DNA from: Cherax quadricarinatus
Taxonomy: Eukaryota; Arthropoda; Malacostraca; Decapoda; Parastacidae
Assembly (NCBI RefSeq): GCF_038502225.1
Contig: NC_091374.1
Span: 2,022,909 to 2,086,908, forward strand
Direction of reading: 5' to 3'
DNA: 64,000 nucleotides
Position numbers and translations under genes: made by a program
Notes under the pieces: generated by a model
What the model was told of the DNA's origin: nothing
The model's input: the letters and a program-made list of their open reading frames with translations, nothing else
Databases searched by the model: none
Shown here: positions 32,101 through 45,732 of the stretch, one piece after another
How the letters are laid out: every line of letters starts with the position of its first letter
Position numbering within the stretch: position 1 is the stretch's first letter

Positions 32101-35100
32101 ATGTTACCAAGGTTGTTCAGTAACCAGAGATATGTTATGTTACCAAGGTTGTTCAGTAACCAGAGATATGTTATGTTACCAAGGTTGTTCAGTAACCAGG
32201 GATATGTTATGTTACCAAGGTTGTTCAGTAACCAGAGATATGTTATGTTACCAAGGTTGTTCAGTAACCAGGGATATGTTATGTTACCAAGGTTGTTCAG
32301 TAACCAGGGATATGTTATGTTACCAAGGTTGTTCAGTAACCAGGGATATGTTATGTTACCAAGGTTGTTCAGTAACCAGAGATATGTTACCAAGGTTGTT
32401 CAGTAACCAGGGATATGTTATGTTACCAAGGTTGTTCAGTAACCAGGGATATGTTATGTTACCAAGGTTGTTCAGTAACCAGGGATATGTTATGTTACCA
32501 AGGTTGTTCAGTAACCAGAGATATGTTACCAAGGTTGTTCAGTAACCAGGGATATGTTATGTTACCAAGGTTGTTCAGTAACCAGGGATATGTTATGTTA
32601 CCAAGGTTGTTCAGTAACCAGAGATATGTTATGTTACCAAGGTTGTTCAGTAACCAGAGATATGTTATGTTACCAAGGTTGTTCAGTAACCAGAGATATG
32701 TTATGTTACCAAGGTTGTTCAGTAACCATGGATATGTTATGTTACCAAGGTTGTTCAGTAACCAGAGATATGTTGTTACCAAGGTTGTTCAGTAACCAGA
32801 GATATGTTATGTTACCAAGGTTGTTCAGTAACCAGAGATATGTTATGTTACCAAGGTTGTTCAGTAACCAGAGATATGTTATGTTACCAAGGTTGTTCAG
32901 TAACCAGAGATATGTTATGTTACCAAGGTTGTTCAGTAACCAGAGATATGTTATGTTACCAAGGTTGTTCAGTAACCAGAGATATGTTATGTTACCAAGG
33001 TTGTTCAGTAACCAGAGATATGTTATGTTACCAAGGTTGTTCAGTAACCAGAGATATGTTATGTTACCAAGGTTGTTCAGTAACCAGAGATATGTTATGT
33101 TACCAAGGTTGTTCAGTAACCAGAGATATGTTATGTTACCAAGGTTGTTCAGTAACCAGAGATATGTTATGTTACCAAGGTTGTTCAGTAACCAGGGATA
33201 TGTTATGTTACCAAGGTTGTTCAGTAACCAGGGATATGTTATGTTACCAAGGTTGTTCAGTAACCAGGGATATGTTATGTTACCAAGGTTGTTCAGTAAC
33301 CAGGGATATGTTACCAAGGTTGTTCAGTAACCAGAGATATGTTATGTTACCAGGGTTGTTCAGTAACCAGGGATATGTTATGTTACCAAGGTTGTTCAGT
33401 AACCAGAGATATGTTATGTTACCAAGGTTGTTCAGTAACCAGAGATATGTTATGTTACCAAGGTTGTTCAGTAACCAGGGATATGTTACCAAGGTTGTTC
33501 AGTAACCAGAGATATGTTATGTTACCAAGGTTGTTCAGTAACCAGAGATATGTTATGTTACCAAGGTTGTTCAGTAACCAGGGATATGTTATGTTACCAA
33601 GGTTGTTCAGTAACCAGGGATATGTTATGTTACCAAGGTTGTTCAGTAACCAGGGATATGTTATGTTACCAAGGTTGTTCAGTAACCAGGGATATGTTAT
33701 GTTACCAAGGTTGTTCAGTAACCAGGGATATGTTACCAAGGTTGTTCAGTAACCAGGGATATGTTATGTTACCAAGGTTGTTCAGTAACCAGGGATATGT
33801 TATGTTACCAAGGTTGTTCAGTAACCAGGGATATGTTATGTTACCAAGGTTGTTCAGTAACCAGGGATATGTTATGTTACCAAGGTTGTTCAGTAACCAG
33901 AGATATGTTATGTTACCAAGGTTGTTCAGTAACCAGGGATATGTTATGTTACCAAGGTTGTTCAGTAACCAGGGATATGTTATGTTACCAAGGTTGTTCA
34001 GTAACCAGGGATATGTTATGTTACCAAGGTTGTTCAGTAACCAGGGATATGTTATGTTACCAAGGTTGTTCAGTAACCAGGGATATGTTATGTTACCAAG
34101 GTTGTTCAGTAACCAGAGATATGTTATGTTACCAAGGTTGTTCAGTAACCAGAGATATGTTATGTTACCAAGGTTGTTCAGTAACCAGAGATATGTTATG
34201 TTACCAAGGTTGTTCAGTAACCAGGGATATGTTATGTTACCAAGGTTGTTCAGTAACCAGGGATATGTTATGTTACCAAGGTTGTTCAGTAACCAGGGAT
34301 ATGTTACCAAGGTTGTTCAGTAACCAGGGATATGTTACCAAGGTTGTTCAGTAACCAGGGATATGTTATGTTACCAAGGTTGTTCAGTAACCAGGGATAT
34401 GTTATGTTACCAAGGTTGTTCAGTAACCAGAGATATGTTATGTTACCAAGGTTGTTCAGTAACCAGGGATATGTTACCAAGGTTGTTCAGTAACCAGGGA
34501 TATGTTACCAAGGTTGTTCAGTAACCAGAGATATGTTATGTTACCAGGGTTGTTCAGTAACCAGGGATATGTTATGTTACCAAGGTTGTTCAGTAACCAG
34601 GGATATGTTATGTTACCAAGGTTGTTCAGTAACCAGGGATATGTTATGTTACCAAGGTTGTTCAGTAACCAGGGATATGTTACCAAGGTTGTTCAGTAAC
34701 CAGGGATATGTTACCAAGGTTGTTCAGTAACCAGGGATATGTTATGTTACCAAGGTTGTTCAGTAACCAGGGATATGTTATGTTACCAAGGTTGTTCAGT
34801 AACCAGAGATATGTTATGTTACCAAGGTTGTTCAGTAACCAGAGATATGTTATGTTACCAAAGTTGTTCAGTAACCAGGGATATGTTATGTTACCAAGGT
34901 TGTTCAGTAACCAGAGATATGTTATGTTACCAAGGTTGTTCAGTAACCAGAGATATGTTATGTTACCAAGGTTGTTCAGTAACCAGAGATATGTTATGTT
35001 ACCAAGGTTGTTCAGTAACCAGGGATATGTTATGTTACCAAGGTTGTTCAGTAACCAGAGATATGTTACCAAGGTTGTTCAGTAACCAGAGATATGTTAT

Positions 35101-38100
35101 ATTACCAAGGTTGTTCAGTAACCAGGGATATGTTATGTTACCAAGGTTGTTCAGTAACCAGGGATATGTTATGTTACCAAGGTTGTTCAGTAACCAGGGA
35201 TATGTTATGTTACCAAGGTTGTTCAGTAACCAGAGATATGTTACCAAGGTTGTTCAGTAACCAGAGATATGTTATGTTACCAAGGTTGTTCAGTAACCAG
35301 GGATATGTTATGTTACCAAGGTTGTTCAGTAACCAGGGATATGTTATGTTACCAAGGTTGTTCAGTAACCAGGGATATGTTATGTTACCAAGGTTGTTCA
35401 GTAACCAGAGATATGTTATGTTACCAAGGTTGTTCAGTAACCAGGGATATATGTTACCAAGGTTGTTCAGTAACCAGAGATATGTTATGTTACCAAGGTT
35501 GTTCAGTAACCAGAGATATGTTATGTTACCAAGGTTGTTCAGTAACCAGAGATATGTTATGTTACCAAGGTTGTTCAGTAACCAGGGATATGTTATGTTA
35601 CCAAGGTTGTTCAGTAACCAGAGATATGTTATGTTACCAAGGTTGTTCAGTAACCAGGGATATGTTATGTTACCAAGGTTGTTCAGTAACCAGAGATATG
35701 TTATGTTACCAAGGTTGTTCAGTAACCAGAGATATGTTATGTTACCAAGGTTGTTCAGTAACCAGAGATATGTTATGTTACCAAGGTTGTTCAGTAACCA
35801 GGGATATGTTATGTTACCAAGGTTGTTCAGTAACCAGAGATATGTTACCAAGGTTGTTCAGTAACCAGAGATATGTTATGTTACCAAGGTTGTTCAGTAA
35901 CCAGGGATATGTTATGTTACCAAGGTTGTTCAGTAACCAGGGATATGTTATGTTACCAAGGTTGTTCAGTAACCAGGGATATGTTATGTTACCAAGGTTG
36001 TTCAGTAACCAGGGATATGTTACCAAGGTTGTTCAGTAACCAGAGATATGTTATGTTACCAAGGTTGTTCAGTAACCAGAGATATGTTATGTTACCAAGG
36101 TTGTTCAGTAACCAGAGATATGTTATGTTACCAAGGTTGTTCAGTAACCAGAGATATGTTATGTTACCAAGGTTGTTCAGTAACCAGAGATATGTTATGT
36201 TACCAAGGTTGTTCAGTAACCAGGGATATGTTATGTTACCAAGGTTGTTCAGTAACCAGAGATATGTTATGTTACCAAGGTTGTTCAGTAACCAGAGATA
36301 TGTTATGTTACCAAGGTTGTTCAGTAACCAGGGATATGTTATGTTACCAAGGTTGTTCAGTAACCAGGGATATGTTATGTTACCAAGGTTGTTCAGTAAC
36401 CAGAGATATGTTATGTTACCAAGGTTGTTCAGTAACCAGGGATATGTTATGTTACCAAGGTTGTTCAGTAACCAGGGATATGTTATGTTACCAAGGTTGT
36501 TCAGTAACCAGGGATATGTTATGTTACCAAGGTTGTTCAGTAACCAGGGATATGTTACCAAGGTTGTTCAGTAACCAGAGATATGTTATGTTACCAGGGT
36601 TGTTCAGTAACCAGGGATATGTTATGTTACCAAGGTTGTTCAGTAACCAGAGATATGTTATGTTACCAAGGTTGTTCAGTAACCAGAGATATGTTACCAA
36701 GGTTGTTCAGTAACCAGAGATATGTTATGTTACCAAGGTTGTTCAGTAACCAGGGATATGTTATGTTACCAAGGTTGTTCAGTAACCAGGGATATGTTAT
36801 GTTACCAAGGTTGTTCAGTAACCAGGGATATGTTATGTTACCAAGGTTGTTCAGTAACCAGGGATATGTTATGTTACCAAGGTTGTTCAGTAACCAGGGA
36901 TATGTTATGTTACCAAGGTTGTTCAGTAACCAGGGATATGTTATGTTACCAAGGTTGTTCAGTAACCAGAGATATGTTATGTTACCAAGGTTGTTCAGTA
37001 ACCAGAGATATGTTATGTTACCAAGGTTGTTCAGTAACCAGAGATATGTTATGTTACCAAGGTTGTTCAGTAACCAGAGATATGTTATGTTACCAAGGTT
37101 GTTCAGTAACCAGAGATATGTTATGTTACCAAGGTTGTTCAGTAACCAGAGATATGTTATGTTACCAAGGTTGTTCAGTAACCAGAGATATGTTATGTTA
37201 CCAAGGTTGTTCAGTAACCAGAGATATGTTATGTTACCAAGGTTGTTCAGTAACCAGGGATATGTTATGTTACCAAGGTTGTTCAGTAACCAGGGATATG
37301 TTATGTTACCAAGGTTGTTCAGTAACCAGGGATATGTTATGTTACCAAGGTTGTTCAGTAACCAGGGATATGTTACCAAGGTTGTTCAGTAACCAGAGAT
37401 ATGTTATGTTACCAAGGTTGTTCAGTAACCAGGGATATGTTACCAAGGTTGTTCAGTAACCAGAGATATGTTATGTTACCAAGGTTGTTCAGTAACCAGG
37501 GATATGTTACCAAGGTTGTTCAGTAACCAGAGATATGTTATGTTACCAAGGTTGTTCAGTAACCAGAGATATGTTATGTTACCAAGGTTGTTCAGTAACC
37601 AGGGATATGTTATGTTACCAAGGTTCTTCAGTAACCAGAGATATGTTATGTTACCAAGGTTGTTCAGTAACCAGAGATATGTTATGTTACCAAGGTTGTT
37701 CAGTAACCAGGGATATGTTATGTTACCAAGGTTCTTCAGTAACCAGAGATATGTTATGTTACCAAGGTTGTTCAGTAACCAGAGATATGTTATGTTACCA
37801 AGGTTGTTCAGTAACCAGAGATATGTTATGTTACCAAGGTTGTTCAGTAACCAGAGATATGTTATGTTACCAAGGTTGTTCAGTAACCAGAGATATGTTA
37901 TGTTACCAAGGTTGTTCAGTAACCAGAGATATGTTATGTTACCAAGGTTGTTCAGTAACCAGGGATATGTTATGTTACCAAGGTTGTTCAGTAACCAGAG
38001 ATATGTTATGTTACCAAGGTTGTTCAGTAACCAGAGATATGTTATGTTACCAAGGTTGTTCAGTAACCAGAGATATGTTATGTTACCAAGGTTGTTCAGT

Positions 38101-38997
38101 AACCAGGGATATGTTATGTTACCAAGGTTGTTCAGTAACCAGAGATATGTTATGTTACCAAGGTTGTTCAGTAACCAGGGATATGTTATGTTACCAAGGT
38201 TGTTCAGTAACCAGGGATATGTTACCAAGGTTGTTCAGTAACCAGGGATATGTTATGTTACCAAGGTTGTTCAGTAACCAGGGATATGTTACCAAGGTTG
38301 TTCAGTAACCAGGGATATGTTATGTTACCAAGGTTGTTCAGTAACCAGGGATATGTTATGTTACCAAGGTTGTTCAGTAACCAGGGATATGTTATGTTAC
38401 CAAGGTTGTTCAGTAACCAGGGATATGTTATGTTACCAAGGTTGTTCAGTAACCAGAGATATGTTATGTTACCAAGGTTGTTCAGTAACCAGAGATATGT
38501 TATGTTACCAAGGTTGTTCAGTAACCAGGGATATGTTATGTTACCAAGGTTGTTCAGTAACCAGGGATATGTTATGTTACCAAGGTTGTTCAGTAACCAG
38601 AGATATGTTATGTTACCAAGGTTGTTCAGTAACCAGAGATATGTTATGTTACCAAGGTTGTTCAGTAACCAGAGATATGTTATGTTACCAAGGTTCTTCA
38701 GTAACCAGAGATATGTTATGTTACCAAGGTTCTTCAGTAACCAGAGATATGTTATGTTACCAAGGTTGTTCAGTAACCAGAGATATGTTATGTTACCAAG
38801 GTTGTTCAGTAACCAGAGATATGTTATGTTACCAAGGTTGTTCAGTAACCAGAGATATGTTATGTTACCAAGGTTCTTCAGTAACCAGAGATATGTTATG
38901 TTACCAAGGTTGTTCAGTAACCAGAGATATGTTATGTTACCAAGGTTGTTCAGTAACCAGGGATATGTTATGTTACCAGGGTTGTTCAGTAACCAGA
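29126..38997. repeat. 36/31-base satellite, about 275 copies (largest array)
   Basis: Unit 'gttcagtaaccagggatatg' plus 'ttatgttaccaaggtt'. There are two length classes, 36 and 31 (missing one 'ttatg'), and two sequence classes, 'cagggatatg' and 'cagagatatg'. The 31-base units change frame and break the otherwise open frames. Rare marks are 'ttaccagggttg' at about 33350, 34545, 36595 and 38977, and 'aaggttcttcag' at 37624, 37732, 38694, 38730 and 38875. Rare variants recurring in the same local order show that long blocks were duplicated. A 20 bp or shorter seed in the flanks ('ttaaccagggatatgttacc' at about 29133) is simply the first unit. Confidence 0.97.
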
Positions 38998-39070
38998 GTG
39001 AAGAGTTTCACAGAATTGTGAAATCACCGAAGTCTCTCCCATCTTAAATGTGATGTGTAAATACCACAGA

Positions 39071-42000
39071 GTTACACAAACTTGTGTGTAACAACAACAG
39101 TTACACAAACATGTGTGTAACAACAACAGTTACACAAACTTGTGTGTAACAACAACAGTTACACAAACATGTGTGTAACAACAACAGTTACACAAACTTG
39201 TGTGTAACAACAACAGTTACACAAACATGTGTGTAACAACAACAGTTACACAAACATGTTACACAAACATGTGTGTAACAACAACAGTTACACAAACATG
39301 TGTGTAACAACAACAGTTACACAAACATGTGTGTAACAACAACAGTTACACAAACATGTGTGTAACAACAACAGTTACACAAACTTGTGTGTAACAACAA
39401 CAGTTACACAAACTTGTGTGTAACAACAGCAGTTACACAAACTTGTGTGTAACAACAACAGTTACACAAACATGTGTGTAACAACAGCAGTTACACAAAC
39501 TTGTGTGTAACAACAACAGTTACACAAACTTGTGTGTAACAACAGCAGTTACACAAACTTGTGTGTAACAACAGCAGTTACACAAACTTGTGTGTAACAA
39601 CAGCAGTTACACAAACATGTGTGTAACAAAAGTTACACAAACTTAACAACAGCAGTTACACAAACTTGTGTGTAACAACAGCAGTTACACAAACATGTGT
39701 GTAACAACAGCAGTTACACAAACATGTAACAACAACAGTTAACAAACTTGTGTGTAACAACAGTTACACAAACTTGTGTGTAACAACAACAGTTACACAA
39801 ACATAACAACAGCACAGTTACACAAACACTTGTGTGTGTTACACAAACTTGTGTGTAACAACAACAGTTACACAAACATGTGTATAACAACAACAGTTAC
39901 ACAAACATGTGTATAACAACAACAGTTACACAAACATGTGTATAACAACAACAGTTACACAAACATGTGTGTAACAACAACAGTTACACAAACATGTGTA
40001 TAACAACAAAAGTTACACAAACTTGTGTAACAGCAACAGTTACACAAACATGTATGTAACAACAAGAGTTACACAAACTTGTGTAACAAGTTACACAAAC
40101 ATGTGTGTAACAACAGCAGTTACACAAACATGTGTGTAACAACAACAGTTACACAAACTTATGTGTAACAACAACAGATACACAAACATGTGTGTAACAA
40201 CAACAGTTACACAAACTTATGTGTAACAACAACAGTTACACAAACATGTGTGTAACAACAACAGTTACACAAACTTGTGTGTAACAACAACAGTTACACA
40301 AACATGTGTGTAACAACAACAGTTACACAAACATGTGTGTAACAACAACAGTTACACAAACCTGTGTGTAACAACAGCAGTTACACAAACTTGTGTATAA
40401 CAACAACAGTTACACAAACATGTGTGTAACAACAACAGTTACACAAACTTGTGTGTAACAACAACAGTTACACAAACATGTGTGTAACAGCAGCAGTTAC
40501 ACAAACTTGTGTATAACAACAACAGTTACACAAACATGTGTATAACAACAACAGTTACACAAACATGTGTGTAACAACAACAGTTACACAAACATGTGTG
40601 TAACAACAGCAGTTACACAAACTTGTGTATAACAACAACAGTTACACAAACATGTGTGTAACAACAACAGTTACACAAACTTATGTGTAACAACAACAGT
40701 TACACAAACATGTGTGTTACAACAGTTACACAAACATGTGTGTAACAACAAGTTACACAAACATGTGTGTAACAACAGCAGTTACACAAACTTGTGTGTA
40801 ACAACAACAGTTACAAAAACTTGTGTAACAACAGCAGTTACACAAACATGTGTGTAACAACAGCAGTTACACAAACTTGTGTGTAACAACAACAGTTACA
40901 CAAACATGTGTGTGTAACAACAACAGTTACACAAACATGTGTGTAACAACAAGTTACACAAACTTGTGTTAAACAACAACAGTTACACAAACATGTGTGT
41001 AACAACAGCAGTTACACAAACATGTGTGTAACAACAACAGTTACACAAACATGTGTGTAACAACAGCAGTTACACAAACTTGTGTGTAACAACAACAATT
41101 ACACAAACTTGTGTGTAACAACAGCAGTTACACAAACTTGTGTGTAACAACAACAGTTACACAAACTTGTGTGTAACAACAGCAGTTACACAAACATGTA
41201 ACAACAGCAGTTACACAAACTTGTGTGTAACAACAACAGTTACACAAACATGTGTGTAACAACAACAGTTACACAAACATGTGTGTAACAACAAGTTACA
41301 CAAACATGTGTGTAACAACAGTTACACAAACTTGTGTGTAACAACAATAGTTACACAAACATGTGTGTAACAACAGCAGTTACACAAACTTGTATGTAAC
41401 AACAACAGTTACACAAACTTGTGTGTAACAACAACAGTTACACAAACTTGTGTGCAACAACAGTTACACAAACATGTGTGTAACAACAAGTTACACAAAC
41501 ATGTGTGTAACAACAGTTACACAAACTTGTGTGTAACAACAACAGTTACACAAACATGTGTTTAACAACAGCAGTTACACAAACATGTGTGTAACAACAA
41601 CAGTTACACAAACATGTGCGTAACAACAGCAGTTACACAAACTTGTGTGTAACAACAACATTTACACAAACTTGTGTGTAACAACAGCAGTTACACAAAC
41701 TTGTGTGTAACAAGAACAGTTACACAAACTTGTGTGTAACAACAGCAGTTACACAAACATGTGTGTAACAACAGCAGTTTCACAAACATGTGTGTAACAA
41801 CAGCAGTTACACAAAAATGTGTGTAACAACAACAGTTACACAAACATGTGTGTAACAACAACAGTTACACAAACGTGTGTAACAACAAGTTACACAAACA
41901 TGTGTGTAACAACAACAGTTACACAAACATGTGTGTAACAACAAGTTACACAAACATGTGTGTAACAACAGCAGTTACACAAACTTGTGTGTAACAACAA

Positions 42001-43045
42001 CAGTTACACAAACTTGTGTGTAACAACAGCAGTTACACGAACATATGTGTAACAACAGCAGTTACACAAACATGTGTGTAACAACAGCAGTTACACAAAC
42101 TTGTGTGTAACAACAGCAGTTACACAAACATGTGTGTAACAACAAGTTACACAAACTTGTGTGTAACAACAAGTTACACGAACATGTGTGTAACAACAAC
42201 AGTTACACAAACATGTGTGTAACAACAAGTTACACAAACATGTGTGTAACAACAACAGTTACACAAACGTGTGTAACAACAACAGTTACACAAACATGTG
42301 TGTAACAACAGCAGTTACACAAACTTGTGTATAACAACAACAGTTACACAAACTTGTGTGTAACAACAACAGTTACACAAACATGTGTGTAACAACAGTT
42401 ACACAAACATGTGTGTAACAACAACAGTTACACAAACATGTGTGCAACAACAACAGTTACACAAACATGTGTATAACAACAGCAGTTACACAAACATGTG
42501 TGTAACAACAACAGTTACTCAAACTTGTGTATAACAACAACAGTTACACAAACATGTGTGTAACAACAGCAGTTACACAAACTTGTGTGTAACAACAACA
42601 GTTACACAAACATGTGTGTAACAACAGTTACACAAACTTGTGTATAACAACAACAGTTACACAAACATGTGTGTAACAACAACAGTTACACAAACTTGTG
42701 TGTAACAACAACAGTTACACAAACATGTGTGTAACAACAACAGTTACACAAACTTGTGTGTAACAACAACAGTTACACAAACTTGTGTGTAACAACAACA
42801 GTTACACAAACTTGTGTGTAACAACAACAGTTACACAAACTTGTGTGTAACAACAACAGTTACACAAACTTGTGTGTAACAACAAGTTACACAAACATGT
42901 AACAACAACAGTTACACAAACGTGTAACAACAACAGTTACACAAACTTGTGTGTAACAACAACAGTTACACAAACTTGTGTGCAACAACAACAGTTACAC
43001 AAACATGTAACAACAGCAGTTACACAAACTTGTGTGTAACAACAA
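39071..43045. repeat. 29-base hairpin satellite (gttacacaaacatgtgtgtaac), about 139 copies
   Basis: Unit GTTACACA-aacatg-TGTGTAAC followed by 'aacaaca'. The two 8-base halves are exact reverse complements, so every unit can form a stem-loop. 'aacttg' often replaces 'aacatg' in the loop and 'aacagca' replaces 'aacaaca' in the linker, while the stem is mostly kept. Many units have lost 2 to 10 bases (39250, 39640-39830, 42880-43010), so this array is less regular than its left neighbour. Confidence 0.95.
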
Positions 43046-43189
43046 CAGAGTTATACAAGGAAAAAAACAACTTCTGCTGGTGTTCCTCTCTTCCTCACTC
43101 AACTGTAACCACAATTTCCTCTCTTGATACACATTAAGCCTGCGAGCGTTCTTCACCAGAAAACGTTAGTATTTCAGACATGAATGTGT

Positions 43190-43672
43190 GTGTGTGTGTA
43201 TATTCATCTATTTGTGGTTGCAGGGGTCGAGTCATAGCTCCTGGCCCCGCCTCTTCACTGATTGCTACTAGGTCCTCTCTCTCCCTGCTCCATGAGCTTT
43301 ATCACACCTCGTCTTAAAACTATGTATGGTTCCTGCCTCCACTACATCACTTGCTAGGCTATTCCACTTCCAGGCAACTCTATGACTGAAGAAATACTTC
43401 CTAACATCCCTCTGACTCATCTGAGTCTTCAGCTTCCAATTTTGACCCCTTGTTTCTGTATCCCATCTCTGGAACATCATGTCTTTGTCCACCTTATCTA
43501 TTCCTTGCAGTATTTTACATGTCGTTATCATGTCACCCCTAACCCTCCTGTCCTCCAGTGTCGTCAGGCCGATTTCCCTTAACCTTTCTTCGTAGGACAT
43601 TCCCCTGAGCTCTGGAACTAGCCTTGTTGCAAACCTTTGTACTTTCTCTAATTTCTTGACGTGTTTGACCAG
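43190..43672 (-). mobile_element. 5'-truncated non-LTR retrotransposon (LINE), 3' end
   Basis: Minus-strand element: the last part of the reverse transcriptase ORF (43672-43268), a short 3' UTR with 'gaagaggcggggccagg', 'agctatgactcgacccctg' and 'caaccacaaatagatgaa' (about 43257-43205), then a (CA)n tail. At its 5' end it is joined directly to the (CA)n microsatellite at 43674-43772. The same 3' UTR occurs alone at 15289-15372, 20695-20795 and 48792-48852. Confidence 0.8.
43268..43672 (-). pseudogene. Reverse transcriptase ORF of a LINE, C-terminal 134 codons
   Basis: The frame reads without interruption from 43672 to the stop at 43268. It begins KLEKVQRFATRLVPELRG after a short LVKHVK and goes on with MSYEERLREIGLTTLEDRR, RGDMITTCKIL, then a Trp/Arg-rich segment with RKYFFSHRVAWKWNSL and FKTRCDK near the end. 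This series is the conserved region downstream of the polymerase fingers and palm in many arthropod non-LTR reverse transcriptases: the 'Q-R-A-T-K-L-V' and 'SYEERL..LGL-T-LE-RR-RGD' motifs are familiar. The catalytic YADD region and the endonuclease lie upstream and are lost. The methionine at 43600 is internal. The fragment has no frameshift, so the insertion may be young, but it cannot make an active enzyme. Confidence 0.85.
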
Positions 43673-43673
43673 G

Positions 43674-43684
43674 TGTGTGTGTGT

Positions 43685-43772
<88 letters not shown>
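43674..43772. repeat. (TG)n microsatellite
   Basis: About 49 dinucleotides with one interruption ('tgtatg' at 43688). On the minus strand it reads as a Thr/His run in a spurious frame. Confidence 0.97.
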
Positions 43773-43773
<1 letters not shown>

Positions 43774-43892
43774 TTAATGTTCACGTAATGCTCCTGAGGT
43801 TCTGACAGCCTCTTAGAGATAATGTTATCGCTCCGTGTTCACTCTAAGTGTTCAGCGTGAACAGTTTGCTCGTGCTCGGCGGTGTTCATGTT

Positions 43893-45553
43893 ACACAGAC
43901 ACTGTGACAGCTGGATACAGACACTGTGACAGCTGGGTACAGACACTGTGACAGCTGGGTACAGACACTGTGACAGCTGGGTACAGACACTGTGACAGCT
44001 GGGTACAGACACTGTGACAGCTGGGTACAGACACTGTGACAGCTGGGTACAGACACTGTGACAGCTGGGTACAGACACTGTGACAGCTGGGTACAGACAC
44101 TGTGACAGGTGGGTACAGACACTGTGACAGCTGGGTACACTGTGACAGCTGGGTACAGACACTGTGACAGCTGGGTACAGACACTGTGACAGCTGGGTAC
44201 AGACACTGTGACAGCTGGGTACAGACACTGACAGCTGGGTACATACACTGTGACAGCTGGGTACAGACACTGTGACAGGTGGGTACAGACACTGTGACAG
44301 CTGGGTACACTGTGACAGCTGGGTACAGACACTGTGACAGCTGGGTACAGACACTGTGACAGCTGGGTACAGACACTGTGACAGCTGGGTACAGACACTG
44401 TGACAGGTGGGTACAGACACTGTGACAGCTGGGTACACTGTGACAGCTGGGTACAGACACTGTGACAGCTGGGTACAGACACTGTGACAGCTGGGTACAG
44501 ACACTGTGACAGCTGGGTACAGACACTGTGACAGCTGGGTACAGACACTGTGACAGCTGGGTACAGACACTGTGACAGCTGGGTACAGACACTGTGACAG
44601 CTGGGTACAGACACTGTGACAGCTGGGTACAGACACTGTGACAGCTGGGTACAGACACTGTGACAGCTGGGTACAGACACTGTGACAGCTGGGTACAGAC
44701 ACTGTGACAGCTGGGTACAGACACTGTGACAGCTGGGTACAGACACTGTGACAGCTGGGTACAGACACTGTGACAGCTGGGTACAGACACTGTGACAGCT
44801 GGGTACAGACACTGTGACAGCTGGGTACAGACACTGTGACAGCTGGGTACAGACACTGTGACAGCTGGGTACAGACACTGTGACAGCTGGGTACAGACAC
44901 TGTGACAGCTGGGTACAGACACTGTGACAGCTGGGTACAGACACTGTGACAGGTGGGTACAGACACTGTGACAGGTGGGTACAGACACTGTGACAGCTGG
45001 GTACACTGTGACAGCTGGGTACAGACACTGTGACAGCTGGGTACAGACACTGTGACAGCTGGGTACAGACACTGTGACAGGTGGGTACAGACACTGTGAC
45101 AGGTGGGTACAGACACTGTGACAGCTGGGTACACTGTGACAGCTGGGTACAGACACTGTGACAGCTGGGTACAGACACTGTGACAGCTGGGTACAGACAC
45201 TGTGACAGCTGGGTACAGACACTGTGACAGCTGGGTACAGACACTGTGACAGCTGGGTACAGACACTGTGACAGCTGGGTACAGACACTGTGACAGCTGG
45301 GTACAGACACTGTGACAGCTGGGTACAGACACTGTGACAGCTGGGTACAGACACTGTGACAGCTGGGTACAGACACTGTGACAGCTGGGTACAGACACTG
45401 TGACAGCTGGGTACAGACACTGTGACAGCTGGGTACAGACACTGTGACAGCTGGGTACAGACACTGTGACAGCTGGGTACAGACACTGTGACAGCTGGGT
45501 ACAGACACTGTGACAGCTGGGTACAGACACTGTGACAGCTGGGTACAGACACT
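43893..45553. repeat. 22-base satellite with higher-order blocks, about 76 copies
   Basis: Unit 'cagctgggtacagacactgt' plus 'ga'. Most units are identical. Two marks travel together: an 'acaggtggg' unit and a 14-base unit 'ctgggtacactgtgac'. The pair appears near 44105-44150, 44275-44320, 44403-44450, 44950-45010 and 45080-45140. The shared order shows that blocks of several units were copied as one. Three overlapping minus-strand frames of 540 to 581 codons exist only because the repeat lacks stop codons. Confidence 0.96.
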
Positions 45554-45682
45554 TTAACAACATGACTTGATATTATCAGCTTCAGCTTCGTGTCTATGTT
45601 ACGTGCGTTCCCCATCTTGTCTGCTGTTGCCACCAACAGTCTAGTTGCCTGATGCTGACACCAACAGTCAGGTTATCTGTTG

Positions 45683-45732
45683 CTGACACCAGCAGTCTGG
45701 TAATCAGCAGATTACCAGACTGTTGGTGTCAG
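45683..45732. repeat. Hairpin, 22-base arms with 6-base spacer
   Basis: Left arm 45683-45704 begins CTGACACCAGCAGTCTGG and right arm 45711-45732 is its reverse complement with one mismatch. Related 'gacaccaacagtc' pieces occur just upstream at 45637-45670, so the hairpin comes from an inverted copy of a small local repeat. The rest of 45554-45934 has no recognised gene. Confidence 0.8.

Noticed and set aside
29173..39047. Dozens of frames of 60 to 440 codons in the 36/31-base array.
   Set aside because: Each ends where a 31-base unit shifts the frame. The same DNA is open in several frames at once, as expected of a 36-base repeat.
43539..43784. Thr/His-rich 81-codon frame on the minus strand.
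   Set aside because: It is the CA microsatellite followed by the LINE in the wrong frame. The right frame is the reverse transcriptase at 43672-43268.
43839..45636. Cys/Val/Pro-rich frames of 540 to 581 codons on the minus strand.
   Set aside because: Three overlapping frames encode rotations of the same 22-base repeat. A real secreted repeat protein would use one frame only and would be expected to have a signal peptide.
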